The notes: generated by a model not told the origin, from the sequence alone. DNA of 64,000 nucleotides from Holophagaceae bacterium (GCA_016722505.1 JADKJH010000003.1:372001-436000); one strand, 5' to 3'. Positions 1 to 9,285 are shown, numbered from the stretch's first letter. A program made the numbers and translations.

Positions 1-605
1 CGTTCTTCCTGCTCCCGCAGCATCTTGAGGATGCGCAGGGAACGTTCTCCGGTGGCATCAATCCCCAATAGAACCAATGGGGCCTTCACTGTTTCATTGT
101 TCTTCAAGAATTTCGCTGCGGAATGCTGCTCCAATTCAAACCGGAAGGGTTGCAGCAATTCCGGGAGTTTGCGCGAGAGGCCAGGGGGCAGTCCGATCGC
201 GCTCACGAGCACCGCGCGTCCGGCACGGTCCGGATCTCCTTCCATGACTGGCTCCAGCTGGTGCAAGAGCTGATGGATGGTGCTGCTCGCTGCGAGGAAT
301 CCATCCCCATCCACTTCGCGGAGGAGTTCGAGATTAGCCTGGGCTGGTGGCTCCTTGAGGATGATGTAGATAGGCAGATTGTGGAACAAGGCACGGCTTT
401 CGCCCCGCATCAGGTTGCAGAAGCGGAAGCCATCCAGGGGATCGCCGCTAGCATCCACAAGCATCAACTCGGCTTCATTCCAGGCCTCAGTGGCCAGCGC
501 GCTCAAAGGATCTGGCAAATGGGTAATGTGATGCCCCGCCCCTTCATAAGCCATGCGGAGGCGTTCTACCAAGGTTGCGTGCTGAGTGATGGCGACAATG
601 TTCAT
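1..605 (-). CDS. Response-regulator-like protein (receiver fold), 3' part outside window
   Basis: An open minus-strand frame begins with ATG at 605 (MNIVAITQHATLVERL) and stays open to base 1, so about 201 N-terminal residues are visible. The first 120 residues have the pattern of a two-component receiver: a hydrophobic strand ending in LMLVDASGDPLDGF, where the Asp of VDAS is the likely phospho-acceptor, preceded by strand-helix alternation. A second hydrophobic strand with an Asp (LVLLGIDATGERSLRIL) appears near residue 180, suggesting a second receiver-like module. No output domain is visible. It lies downstream of the rpoD terminator on the same strand, so it is probably transcribed separately. 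Being truncated by the window, its full function cannot be stated. Confidence 0.6.
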   Translation of the reverse strand, partial: MNIVAITQHATLVERLRMAYEGAGHHITHLPDPLSALATEAWNEAELMLVDASGDPLDGFRFCNLMRGESRALFHNLPIYIILKEPPAQANLELLREVDGDGFLAASSTIHQLLHQLEPVMEGDPDRAGRAVLVSAIGLPPGLSRKLPELLQPFRFELEQHSAAKFLKNNETVKAPLVLLGIDATGERSLRILKMLREQEE

Positions 606-737
606 AGGGGTGGAAGGTTATATGAAGAATAACGGGGCATTGGATATTACTGGAGCCAAAAGGCGCATTGGGGGTAGATTCTTCCCATCTGGCGCTCAAG
701 GCTAGCCACTCAGAAAACGGAAATGATCCAGCCAATT

Positions 738-766
738 GAAAAAGCCCCGAATTTTCGGGGCTTTTC
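738..766 (-). terminator. Rho-independent terminator of rpoD
   Basis: A near-perfect palindrome (AAAAGCCCCGAA / TTCGGGGCTTTT) lies directly after the rpoD stop codon. On the minus strand it reads as a GC-rich stem with flanking A and T tracts and ends in a T run, the normal intrinsic terminator form. Confidence 0.85.
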
Positions 767-768
767 CA

Positions 769-2493
769 TCAGCCTAGGAAGGCCTTGAGAGTCTTCGAAT
801 ACCGCGGGTGGCGAATTTTTCGCAGCGCCTTGGACTCGATCTGGCGGATGCGTTCGCGGGTCACAGCGAACTCGCTGCCCACTTCTTCGAGGGTGTGTTC
901 GGAAGTATCGTCGCCCACGCCGAAGCGCATGCGCAGGACCTTTTCTTCCCGTTCGGTGAGGGTGTGGAGCACGGAATTGACGGTCTCCTTGAGACGCTGG
1001 CCGACCACTTGCTCCACGGGGGAGACCACGGTCTTGTCCTCGATGAAATCACCAAGGTGGCTGTCTTCTTCCTCACCGATGGGCGTTTCCAGAGAGATGG
1101 GCTCCTGGGCGATCTTCATCACCTTGCGGACTTTGCCCACGGGCATGTCCATGGCGTTGGCGATTTCCTCGCTGGTGGGTTCGCGTCCTAGTTTCTGGAC
1201 CAGCTCGCGCTGGGTGCGGATGAGCTTGTTGATGGTCTCGATCATGTGCACCGGAATGCGAATGGTGCGGGCCTGATCAGCGATGGCGCGGGTGATGGCC
1301 TGGCGGATCCACCAAGTTGCATAGGTGCTGAACTTGAATCCGCGGCTGTATTCGAACTTGTCCACGGCCTTCATCAACCCGATATTGCCCTCCTGGATCA
1401 GATCCAGGAATTGCAGGCCGCGGTTGGTGTAGCGCTTGGCGATGGAGACCACCAGCCTCAGGTTGGCTTCGATCAATTCAGCTTTGGCAGCGCGGCTGAT
1501 GGACTCGGCGGCCTTCAAGCCGTTGTAATCCGCGTGGAATTTCTCAGAGGTGGTTTCGTACTTCTCGAAGAAACGAGCCAGCTCTTCATTGATGTGCTTG
1601 GCTTCCTGGCTGTATTTCTCCTTCATTTTGGCGAAGGCTGGATTTTTGAGCCGGTCCTTGATCTCACGGGCTTTGCGCTCGCCGCCCATGACCTGATTGT
1701 GGTGGTGGGTGATGCGGTCAATAAGCCGCGTGATGGCCAGACTGTTGAGGCCCAGCCGGCGCACCTGACGGCTGACCCGGGCGCGGGCCAGTAGGACTTC
1801 ACGGCCTATTTTCCGTCGCTTGCCAATGGTCTTTTCTCCGGCGTCCACGGCCCGTTTGAGATCCAGGAGATCCTGCAGGGCCTGGTCGAAAACCAGCAAT
1901 TTCTCGAATTGATGGTGGACGTGCTGGGTGGCCGAAGTGCTATCAGCATCTTCGTCTTCGTCAACTTCATCGCTCAAACCCACGACTTCTCGGATCTTTC
2001 CGGGGTTTTCCTTCAGCATTTTGCCGATATCGATCAGCAGTCCGGATGCCAGCCGGGACCGGGAGAGCGCACGCATGACCGACCGGACGCCGATCTCGAT
2101 GCGCTTCGCGATTTCCACTTCGTTTTCGCGCTTGAGCAGGGGGACCGTACCCATTTCCTTAAGGTACATGCGGACGGGATCGTTGAATTTGTCGCCTTCG
2201 GAGCCGTCTATGTCAACATCGCCATCCTTGCCTTCTTTCGTCTTCACACCGAGAGGAAGAAGCTCCTCTTCGATCTGATCACGGGCCTCCAATCCTTCGG
2301 CTTCGGTGGCGCCGATGCCCACAGCCAGACGGTTGAACATGTTCATCACCAATTCCAGATCCTTCGGGGAGCTGGCGGTGGGCGGCAGGAACGAGTTCAA
2401 TTCATCAATAAGCACATAACCACGGCGGCGGCCGAGCGAGATGAATGCCTTGGTGAGTTCAAAATAGGTTTCGCAGGCGGGCGTTTGAATCAT
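769..2493 (-). CDS. rpoD: RNA polymerase primary sigma factor (sigma-70, RpoD)
   Basis: 574 residues. It directs core RNA polymerase to housekeeping promoters. In order: an N-terminal region 1.1-like segment (about residues 10-60), region 1.2 with DPVRMYLKEMG, a non-conserved acidic/charged insert, region 2 with the core-binding and -10 recognition helix (IQEGNIGLMKAVDKFEY, then YATWWIRQAI), region 3, and region 4 with the -35 helix-turn-helix (TLEEVGSEFAVTRERIRQIE). The ATG at 2493 has a good ribosome binding site (TTTGAGG, 5-6 bases upstream). It follows dnaG on the same strand, the classical macromolecular-synthesis arrangement, with a 175-bp gap that holds a plausible own promoter. A strong terminator follows. 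Length and motifs are complete. Confidence 0.98.
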   Translation of the reverse strand: MIQTPACETYFELTKAFISLGRRRGYVLIDELNSFLPPTASSPKDLELVMNMFNRLAVGIGATEAEGLEARDQIEEELLPLGVKTKEGKDGDVDIDGSEGDKFNDPVRMYLKEMGTVPLLKRENEVEIAKRIEIGVRSVMRALSRSRLASGLLIDIGKMLKENPGKIREVVGLSDEVDEDEDADSTSATQHVHHQFEKLLVFDQALQDLLDLKRAVDAGEKTIGKRRKIGREVLLARARVSRQVRRLGLNSLAITRLIDRITHHHNQVMGGERKAREIKDRLKNPAFAKMKEKYSQEAKHINEELARFFEKYETTSEKFHADYNGLKAAESISRAAKAELIEANLRLVVSIAKRYTNRGLQFLDLIQEGNIGLMKAVDKFEYSRGFKFSTYATWWIRQAITRAIADQARTIRIPVHMIETINKLIRTQRELVQKLGREPTSEEIANAMDMPVGKVRKVMKIAQEPISLETPIGEEEDSHLGDFIEDKTVVSPVEQVVGQRLKETVNSVLHTLTEREEKVLRMRFGVGDDTSEHTLEEVGSEFAVTRERIRQIESKALRKIRHPRYSKTLKAFLG

Positions 2494-2624
2494 CGAGTCC
2501 TCAAAGAACCTCAGAGAAGGGGAGCCTCAAGAGCAGGGGCGGCCGCACATGTGCATCGGTCAGAATCCGTGACTCTTAGCTTCAGGCAGGGTTTTCCCAT
2601 TCTGTAGAAAGCCCGGAACCATTC

Positions 2625-2652
2625 AGTGTAGGGTACTTCGCGTTCCAGGCAA
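2625..2652 (-). promoter_or_regulatory. Candidate sigma-70 promoter for rpoD
   Basis: On the minus strand, TTGCCT (2652-2647) and TACACT (2630-2625) are separated by 16 bases, about 130 bases upstream of the rpoD start. The same -10 hexamer occurs before tRNA-Gln in this window. It would allow rpoD transcription independent of dnaG. Assigned by motif only. Confidence 0.35.
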
Positions 2653-2668
2653 GAGTAAATTTCCAACT

Positions 2669-4396
2669 TTAGGACTGGAAACCACCCCGCAATTGCCGGG
2701 CCAAAGTGCTCTTGCGCAGGAGCAGTGAGGCTTGCCTGGATTCCAGGTGGCGGCACAAATCCGGATCGGTGGAAGTGGCTGGATCCTGTAGCTGCTGGTT
2801 CAGCAAACCGAGCTCCCGCTGGACGTAGGCGGCCTCCAATTTCGCGAAAACCCGCTCCAGTACAGCTTCCGAGTCCTCCCATTTGGCTTTCTGCGCATCC
2901 TGGCGCCGGATGAGAGCCAGGATTCCATCCGGCAGTGATGCTTCATCCCCTTCGGCGTCCAGGAGCGCCTGCAATACCGGTGCGCCATCCATGTTTTCCC
3001 ACCAGGCATGGGGCTTCTCGGCGATGCGTAGACGGGTTTCGGGGTGCTGGCAGAAAGGGAACAGCGGCCTCAGCAGATCATCCACTTTGGGTTCGGCGGA
3101 AAGGGGCAGTTCATGGATATCGGCGGTTGGCCTGAGGGTCTTCATGCTGCGGCTGATCTCGGAAACCGGGATCTGAAGCTGATGGGCCAGGCTCGCGAAC
3201 AACTCCCGCCTTTCGGGAGTATCCGGAAGATAGGGCAGGTAGGCTTGCAACTCCTTGAAGGCTTCCATCCGATCAGCGATGCGGCGCATATCCTTTCCTT
3301 TAAGCGCCTGGGCCAGCATGAAACTGGTCCAATCCGGCGCTCGGCGCAGAAGTTCGCGGAAGGCTTCAGCACCGACGCGAAGACACCATGTGTCGGGATC
3401 TTCGCCTTCTGGCAGTTCCAACAGCCGCACATCGAAGCCTTGAGGCAAGGCCAGCCGAAGGCTTTTCTCAAAGGCCCGGCGGCCGGCGGCATCGCCGTCG
3501 AAGCAAAGGACAAGGCGCTTCGTAAATCGGCTGATCATCCGCAGATGGTCCTCGGTCAGCGCGGTGCCCATGGGCGCTACAGCCGAATGAATGCCTTGCT
3601 GGTGGAGTTGCAGGACATCGAAATAACCTTCCACCACCACAGCGCCATCCCGCATTACGCATTTGGCCCGGTGCATGCCGAAGAGCGTCTCGCTTTTGTG
3701 GAAGAAGGCTGTCTCGCGGGTATTCATGTATTTGGGCTTCTCGTCTCCGAAGGCTCTCCCCCCAAAGGCCACCAGGCGTCCCCGCGCGTCATGGATGGGG
3801 ATGGTAAGGCGGTTCCGCAGGAAATCCACCAGGGAGCCACGTTCAGTGCGCGAAGCGAGTCCGGCCTGTTCGATGATCTCAGTGGAAAAGCCGTGGCCCT
3901 TGAGCGCTGTCATCAAGCCATCCCATGATTCAGGCGCCACCCCAAAGCCGGCTTCCTTCGAAAAAGCTTCGTTGATGCCACGTTTTTTTAGATATGCCCG
4001 GGCATCCGCATGACTGCTCAGCTTCAGTTCATACCAAGCCTGGGCGGCATCCAGGACCGAGCGCAAGCGGGATTCGTGATCCACCTCTGCGGACGGACGC
4101 TCCTTGTATTTCGGCACCTCGATGCTTGCGGCATTCGCCAACTGCTCCAGGGCTTCAGGGAAGCTCAGTCCCTCGCGCTCCATGAGCCAAGTAAAGGCAT
4201 CGCCATGTTTTCCGCAACCGAAGCAATGGTAGAAATTTTTCCCCGGCACCACCTGGAAACTTGGTGAGCGCTCGCTGTGAAAGGGGCACAGACCAGAGTA
4301 GGCGGCGCCTGCCTTGCGTAGTTTCACGGCCTGGCCGACCAAAGCCACGAGATCCGTGGCGTCCTTCACTCGTTCAACCAGATCACGGTCTTTCAT
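2669..4396 (-). CDS. dnaG: DNA primase (DnaG)
   Basis: 575 residues. It synthesises RNA primers at the replication fork. N-terminal CHC2-type zinc finger with CPFHSE and CFGCGKHGD (about residues 38-65). The catalytic core has the primase motif RNRLTIPIHDARGRLVAFGG and the Toprim strands VVVEGYFDVLQLHQQG and LCFDGDAAGRRAFEK, with the metal-binding Glu and Asp residues in place. The roughly 150-residue C-terminal part is diverged, as expected for the helicase-interaction domain. The ATG lies only 3 bases after the stop of the upstream membrane protein, so translation is probably coupled. rpoD follows on the same strand. Confidence 0.97.
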   Translation of the reverse strand: MKDRDLVERVKDATDLVALVGQAVKLRKAGAAYSGLCPFHSERSPSFQVVPGKNFYHCFGCGKHGDAFTWLMEREGLSFPEALEQLANAASIEVPKYKERPSAEVDHESRLRSVLDAAQAWYELKLSSHADARAYLKKRGINEAFSKEAGFGVAPESWDGLMTALKGHGFSTEIIEQAGLASRTERGSLVDFLRNRLTIPIHDARGRLVAFGGRAFGDEKPKYMNTRETAFFHKSETLFGMHRAKCVMRDGAVVVEGYFDVLQLHQQGIHSAVAPMGTALTEDHLRMISRFTKRLVLCFDGDAAGRRAFEKSLRLALPQGFDVRLLELPEGEDPDTWCLRVGAEAFRELLRRAPDWTSFMLAQALKGKDMRRIADRMEAFKELQAYLPYLPDTPERRELFASLAHQLQIPVSEISRSMKTLRPTADIHELPLSAEPKVDDLLRPLFPFCQHPETRLRIAEKPHAWWENMDGAPVLQALLDAEGDEASLPDGILALIRRQDAQKAKWEDSEAVLERVFAKLEAAYVQRELGLLNQQLQDPATSTDPDLCRHLESRQASLLLRKSTLARQLRGGFQS

Positions 4397-4399
4397 ACG

Positions 4400-5281
4400 T
4401 CAGTTTGCCAGCCATGCGAGACGCCCCAGAACGGGCATCCAGGCATTGGCTTGAATCGTGAATGATAAAAGCAAACCTAGAATCCAGAACCCAGCGATCA
4501 CACCCATGGGCAAAGGCCTTGGCAGGCGTTCAAAAATGCTGGCTGCGGCGAAGCCCATCGCTATTCCCCAAAACAAGCCCCATGAAGGTGAATAAAGCAG
4601 TCCGATCACCGCAAGTGCACTGAGCAGCACCCCAACTGGCAGCACCTTGAGGCGAGCCGCGAATGGGATGAGAAGCAGCAGTCCTCCCCCCAATCCAAAG
4701 GCGGCCAGAGGCAGGGCAGAAGATGGTTGAAGCCCCCAGTCCCACCATGGTTTAGGCAGAAATAATCCAAGAAGGAGTGGGAACAGCCAGGTTGTGGATT
4801 GCTTTCCTGCCTCCTGGGGCGTTGGTCTCTTGGTAACCTTTCCCCAGTGGAAAACCAGCGGAGCGAGTCCGGCTCCCAACAGCCCTAGCACTGGATCTCG
4901 GGCAGAGATCAACATCCAAAGGGAAACCCAAAGCCAGGGGCCGGGCCCATGGTCGCTCGGGCATTCTTCACTTGCGAATAGGGCGACCCCAAGGCCCAGA
5001 AGCACGAGCAGGACCGTAGAAAGCCAATCACCGGGATCCCAGAATCGGAGGAGGGTCAGGCGGACAAATGCGACGGCGACCAGTGCCGTAAGGCCCGCCA
5101 GCCCCCAGCGGAAGAACGGCCGTTCCGGCGCGCGAAGCAGCCCGGGAAGAAAATGATGAAGCGCCATATAACCGAGCGGAGACAATGCCAGAAGGGTCGC
5201 GCCATGGTGGAAATTCAGACCGGAAATGGTCAGGAGCCGTACCCAGGAACCAAGAAACAGAAGGATCCAAGCCAGTGCCAT
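4400..5281 (-). CDS. Polytopic membrane protein of unknown function
   Basis: 293 residues starting MALAWILLFLGSWVRLL. The ATG at 5281 overlaps the stop of the upstream phosphoesterase (TGATG), which decides the start against an upstream in-frame Met that would give a non-membrane, Arg-rich leader. Almost the whole chain is hydrophobic, with about 8-9 predicted membrane segments separated by short polar loops; the loop around KVTKRPTPQEAGKQ is the longest. No motif I recognise. Its position between a metallophosphoesterase and dnaG, with overlapping ends, places it in the envelope-enzyme/dnaG/rpoD operon. Confidence 0.75.
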   Translation of the reverse strand: MALAWILLFLGSWVRLLTISGLNFHHGATLLALSPLGYMALHHFLPGLLRAPERPFFRWGLAGLTALVAVAFVRLTLLRFWDPGDWLSTVLLVLLGLGVALFASEECPSDHGPGPWLWVSLWMLISARDPVLGLLGAGLAPLVFHWGKVTKRPTPQEAGKQSTTWLFPLLLGLFLPKPWWDWGLQPSSALPLAAFGLGGGLLLLIPFAARLKVLPVGVLLSALAVIGLLYSPSWGLFWGIAMGFAAASIFERLPRPLPMGVIAGFWILGLLLSFTIQANAWMPVLGRLAWLAN

Positions 5282-6363
5282 CAGCGGCCTCCGGCGTTGG
5301 GCAGAAGCGGTTCGCTGGCGATGGGATCGGGTTTTCCGTCGCCATCCAGATCCGCTGTGTAACTGAGTAAATTCCCATCCTCGAAAGTCAGGAGACGCCA
5401 GCCGAAATAAGATTTCGGCCACCTTGTCACACGGCGGATTTCGTTTCCAAGGGTCGTGGTGACGATGAACTTGGTGCCGGGGAAATCCCAGGTGTCATCC
5501 CGCAAACGGCCCGTGGAATCGAAGACGGCATCGCTATGCCAATGGCCAGAAAGCACCGCTTGCACCTTCGTATCCGCGCAAAGCTTGATGAATTCGTTGC
5601 GCCGGTTGCCAAGAAATCCACCGCTGCCTTTGGCTTCGCCGCTGGAGGCCGATTCACTGGGAAAGACTGGATGATGAAGCTGCACAAGCACTGTGCGGCC
5701 ACTGGATTCTGCGATCTCGCGTTTGAACCAGGCGAATTGCGCAGGTGTGAATTGGTCCCGTCCATGTTCCGAATCCAGACTCAGGATGGTGAACGGGCCA
5801 TATTCCACCCGGTGCCAAGTATCAGGCCCAAAGTGCCGCAGATAGTGGATCCAGGCCTTGCGTTCGTGATTTCCGGGGCTGGCCACCACCACGGCGCCAT
5901 CGTTTTCTAGATCCCGGAAGAAGGTAGTGATCCGATCAAAATCCGCGGCCGTGTCGCCATAGCCTAAATCCCCCGTGGCCAGAATTAAATCGGGCTTCAC
6001 TTCGGACATCCGCATAATGAAAATCTTCAGGAGGTCGTCCCGGCCTGGTGGGGGTAGGTCGGCAATGTGGACCACCTTCCAGCGGCCTGAAGGATCACGG
6101 GGTTTGGCAGATTTGGCTTCAATCCCGGAGCGTGCGTTCAAGCCTGCAAGCGTCCACGAAACCTCTGTGAATCCTTCTGATTTCATTTTTTCCCGCAACT
6201 CGCCAGGAACCCTAAAGGGCAGGGACAGCGCGACCTCCATGTTCCCTTTCGGGTTCATCAAAGGCAGCCCGGTCAGGGGCCGGTCCACCCGTGCCCTCGA
6301 TGGCAGGCCAACTGCTACCAGGGCAGCCAAGGCGAGGATCAGGGAGAGTAAAACCCGCCTCAT
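5281..6363 (-). CDS. Exported calcineurin-like metallophosphoesterase
   Basis: 360 residues. N-terminal signal peptide (MRRVLLSLILALAALVAVG). Metallophosphoesterase motifs occur in order: VVHIADLPPP (motif I), LATGDLGYGD (II, GD), SPGNHE (III, GNHE), VQLHHPVF (IV) and LSGHWHSD (V, GHxH). In motif I the usual Asp-x-His has Pro where His is expected, which may alter one metal ligand. The C-terminus contains DLDGDGKPDP, a calcium-loop-like EF-hand/dockerin motif seen in secreted proteins. It probably acts on a phosphodiester or phosphomonoester in the periplasm. It overlaps its upstream neighbour by ATGA and its downstream neighbour by TGATG. Substrate unknown. Confidence 0.85.
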   Translation of the reverse strand: MRRVLLSLILALAALVAVGLPSRARVDRPLTGLPLMNPKGNMEVALSLPFRVPGELREKMKSEGFTEVSWTLAGLNARSGIEAKSAKPRDPSGRWKVVHIADLPPPGRDDLLKIFIMRMSEVKPDLILATGDLGYGDTAADFDRITTFFRDLENDGAVVVASPGNHERKAWIHYLRHFGPDTWHRVEYGPFTILSLDSEHGRDQFTPAQFAWFKREIAESSGRTVLVQLHHPVFPSESASSGEAKGSGGFLGNRRNEFIKLCADTKVQAVLSGHWHSDAVFDSTGRLRDDTWDFPGTKFIVTTTLGNEIRRVTRWPKSYFGWRLLTFEDGNLLSYTADLDGDGKPDPIASEPLLPNAGGR

Positions 6364-8522
6364 GGCTTGGTTCCCCGTTGCGCCAGCGGCTTGTTGTGGC
6401 TCAAGAGAAATCGGCTCCAGGTCTCGTAAGCTTGGGTCAGGTGCGACATTTCGGTGGTTCTGGCGGGATTTGATGCGGCTTGATTCTTGGGATCGGATTG
6501 ATCCACAGCGTACAGGGCAGGGCGTCCATCTGGTTCAAGATTCAGGTACAGATCATCTTGCAGCAGGCCCATCCGGGGCGGACGGCGGAAGGTCGTGAAT
6601 GTGAAGGCGCAACTGGCGGGATCCATGGCTGGATCGAAGAGGTCCCGGCCTAATGTCTGGGTTTCGGTTTCTCGCCCCAGCATGCTCAAGAGCGTGGGCA
6701 GGATATCAACCTGGGAAGCAATGCTGTGCCGCCGTTGAGGCTTCAGTAAACCCGGGGCGTAGATGATGAAGGGCACATTGTGGATCGCCAGGGTCAAGTC
6801 CCCGAATCTGGGATCGTTGCTCCCCCGGGGAATGCCGTGGTCGCCCCACAAAACAAAGATGGTGTCCTTGTAGTAGGGCTCCCGGCTGGCCTCCTTGAAA
6901 AAAGCATCAAGGGCATGGTCCATGAGCCGCAATGCGTTGAACTCGTCCCCGCTCACGAAGCCAGCTGCCTTCAATCCTTCAGCGCTTGGCGAGACTCGTT
7001 GGAAATCCTTTATGTGGGACGGAATCGTGTAGGGCGGATGGTTTCCACTGGTCTGCACATACGCGAAAAAGGGCTGTGGCTCATGCACCAGAGCGGCATT
7101 GGCTTCGAGCAGCAGATCTTGGTCGCAGATGCCCCAAACATCGACCTTGGGGCTCTTGAAGGAGCCCTCTTCGTGCAGCACCAGGTCCGGAAGGTTGTGG
7201 TGGAGCGCCGCCCGGATCTGTGCCCAGTTAGCGCTTCCGCCGAGGAAGTAATGCTTCCGGTAGTCCGTGAGGTAGCTCAGGAGCGTGTGCTGATCCACCA
7301 GCAAGGGATTGCGGGTGGCATTCTGTACGCTGCTGACATCGGGGGTGCCGAATAGCGTGGCGAACATGGAGCGGCTGGTGTTCTCCATGACCACGTAGAA
7401 ACGGTCGAAGAAAATGCCCTCATCTGCAAGCCGCGACAGGGTGGGCGTAGGATCCAATGGATTTCCGAAAGGTGAAGTCTTGAAGGCCGCAAGGCTCTCG
7501 CATTGGATGAACACCACATTGGGGCGTCCCTGCACCTGGGGGCGCGGCGTTATGCGCCGCAAAAGGGTGGGCAGGCCTTCTTTGTCATTGGCAGGCGGAA
7601 TGTGGAAATGGGCCGATATCAGCGATTGGCTGGCCTGCACTGCTTTCAAGTCATAGCCGCCGTCCATCTCCTCACGCGTTTCCAGAAAAAACAGAACCGG
7701 ATTCAAGGCGAGATGGGCATGGAATGGTTTGGGAGCTTCAAAGGCTTCGCCCCAGCGGAGCGGGTAGAGGCTCCATTTGCCCCACATGCCAGCGATTAAC
7801 AGTATTGCTCCTAGCCAGGCGACACCCCAGCGTCGGCTCCTTGAGACGTGGGCAGGCGCGAGATTTGATCCCAGTTTTTTAAAAGCCCAAGCAATCAGCA
7901 CCATCAATGCAGTCAGGCCGAGAACTCCAGGCATTACGGGATAGCTCTCCCAGACCATGCGCGCGCTAGTGCCGAAGTTCTCAAGGAACATCAGCAGAGT
8001 GCCATTCAGCCGGGTGTGGATGTAAGCAAAGGCTCCGAAATCGAAGGCATAGCAGAGCAGCGTGAACCCAACAGCCATGCAGCCATAGACCAGCCAAATC
8101 CGGGCTTCTGCTTTGGCGAAGCCCACGGGCTTGCCCGCCCATCGCGTGAGTCCAGCCAATAATAGAAACGCAACGAGCCACACCCGCCCGCGCCTGTCAT
8201 CCACCATGGCGACAGCCACGAGCGCCATGTACACGAGCAAGGAAACCACAAGTGAAGCCCATGCCGCCCCGCGCCGAAGGGTGGCCAGGGAATCCGCCGC
8301 CTCAGCCTGTGTCCGCAGCAGGAGCCATGGCGGAACCAACAAGATGGCCACCCAACGGACATCGAATTTGAAGCCAAGATAGAGCGCGTGGCCCAGGCCT
8401 GCTTCCCGTGCAAGGCCCTGGAAATGCGCCAAGAAGGCAAGCCGGCCAAGGGTCAATAGTGAGAGAACCCCAAGGCCTGCCAAGGCCAAGAATGCTGTCT
8501 TGGAGCGCGATGATCGCATCAT
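6360..8522 (-). CDS. LtaS/MdoB-type phosphoglycerol or phosphoethanolamine transferase (sulfatase fold)
   Basis: About 720 residues. The N-terminal third has about five membrane helices; the C-terminal two thirds is a periplasmic alkaline-phosphatase/sulfatase-fold domain starting PNVVFIQCESLAAFKTSPFG. Key sites: metal-binding Glu in QCES, catalytic Thr in VMENTSRSMFATLFG, SGNHPPY, and the metal motif FVLWGDHGIPRG. In monoderms this family polymerises glycerol phosphate; in diderms relatives modify periplasmic glucans or lipid headgroups, which is more likely here. The ATG ATG pair at 8522/8519 follows the HAD stop by 4 bases; longer upstream starts would read through the HAD gene in another frame. 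It overlaps the phosphoesterase gene by ATGA. Confidence 0.88.
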   Translation of the reverse strand: MMRSSRSKTAFLALAGLGVLSLLTLGRLAFLAHFQGLAREAGLGHALYLGFKFDVRWVAILLVPPWLLLRTQAEAADSLATLRRGAAWASLVVSLLVYMALVAVAMVDDRRGRVWLVAFLLLAGLTRWAGKPVGFAKAEARIWLVYGCMAVGFTLLCYAFDFGAFAYIHTRLNGTLLMFLENFGTSARMVWESYPVMPGVLGLTALMVLIAWAFKKLGSNLAPAHVSRSRRWGVAWLGAILLIAGMWGKWSLYPLRWGEAFEAPKPFHAHLALNPVLFFLETREEMDGGYDLKAVQASQSLISAHFHIPPANDKEGLPTLLRRITPRPQVQGRPNVVFIQCESLAAFKTSPFGNPLDPTPTLSRLADEGIFFDRFYVVMENTSRSMFATLFGTPDVSSVQNATRNPLLVDQHTLLSYLTDYRKHYFLGGSANWAQIRAALHHNLPDLVLHEEGSFKSPKVDVWGICDQDLLLEANAALVHEPQPFFAYVQTSGNHPPYTIPSHIKDFQRVSPSAEGLKAAGFVSGDEFNALRLMDHALDAFFKEASREPYYKDTIFVLWGDHGIPRGSNDPRFGDLTLAIHNVPFIIYAPGLLKPQRRHSIASQVDILPTLLSMLGRETETQTLGRDLFDPAMDPASCAFTFTTFRRPPRMGLLQDDLYLNLEPDGRPALYAVDQSDPKNQAASNPARTTEMSHLTQAYETWSRFLLSHNKPLAQRGTKP

Positions 8523-8526
8523 CGCT

Positions 8527-9261
8527 TTATTGTAAGGCAGGGCCTTGGAGCCATTGGCCTGCCAAGGTTTCCAGCACGTGAATGCCTGGATCCAACGGTA
8601 CAGGGTCGGGGGCATGGATGGTGGCGTGCAGAACCACCGTTGCGCTAGGGAATGCCCGGAGAAAACCATTCGCGTTGGCCGGCTCATTTTCGAACGCCAG
8701 GACGACTTCGCCCAAAGCCCGCAGATCCTCAAAGACCTGGGTCTTAAAGGCCAGGTCATCTTCTTCCCAGGTCGGCTTCAGATGCAGGATCACATCTTCA
8801 GAGGGGAGAGGAAAGCCAGCTGACTCAAGCGCATGAAGCGTGCCTTGCCGCATGCCAGGGTCATCACGGCCCGTGAGGTAGTAGGTTAAGCATCCGGCAT
8901 TCCGCAGCACATGCACCAGTTCCACAGTGCCGGGATAGACTCCATCCATCTTCACGAAATGATCCGTGAAAAAAGTGGCACGCCAGAAATGCCGGAGTTC
9001 CGTGAGAATCGCCTCATCCGCAAATCCGGCTTCCTGAAGGTCCGCCATCACATTCCAGCCCATACGATGGGCTTCGAGCCGGTCCACGAAGGGGCGCAAT
9101 TCATGCCGGTACTCGGAAAAGGCCCGCGCGATGGCTAGATTCCTCGGCCCTGTGCAGAAAAGCGTCGAATCCAGATCGTAAACCGCGATGGGGCGCGGCG
9201 CATGGGCAGGCCTGGTTTTCAGGCGTTCGATTGCTTCAAGGATAGGGTGATGCTGGGGCAT
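8527..9261 (-). CDS. HAD-superfamily phosphatase
   Basis: 244 residues. HAD motif I is YDLDSTLFCTG (nucleophile Asp plus the DxDxT pattern), motif II is YYLTGRDD (Thr), a Lys of motif III is in LAFKTQ, and motif IV is replaced by AFENEPANAN, with Glu/Asn where two acidic residues are usual. A helical cap lies between motif I and II. It is soluble, with no signal peptide. First gene of the overlapped run that ends with dnaG and rpoD, so it may dephosphorylate a product of the membrane enzymes downstream; this is inference. Other HAD phosphatases would look alike at this level. Confidence 0.85.
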   Translation of the reverse strand: MPQHHPILEAIERLKTRPAHAPRPIAVYDLDSTLFCTGPRNLAIARAFSEYRHELRPFVDRLEAHRMGWNVMADLQEAGFADEAILTELRHFWRATFFTDHFVKMDGVYPGTVELVHVLRNAGCLTYYLTGRDDPGMRQGTLHALESAGFPLPSEDVILHLKPTWEEDDLAFKTQVFEDLRALGEVVLAFENEPANANGFLRAFPSATVVLHATIHAPDPVPLDPGIHVLETLAGQWLQGPALQ

Positions 9262-9285
9262 GGAATCATCATCCGGGAAGAATAC

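Noticed and set aside
123..632. Plus-strand gene at the window start
   Set aside because: The minus frame from 605 gives a receiver-like protein with consistent strands and a phospho-acceptor Asp; the plus frame has no motif.
1909..2607. Open frame of 232 codons antisense to rpoD
   Set aside because: It overlaps the conserved sigma factor and its leader, with no protein-like motif.
3044..3928. Open frame of 294 codons antisense to dnaG
   Set aside because: dnaG is complete on the other strand, and the antisense translation shows no family motif or ribosome binding site.
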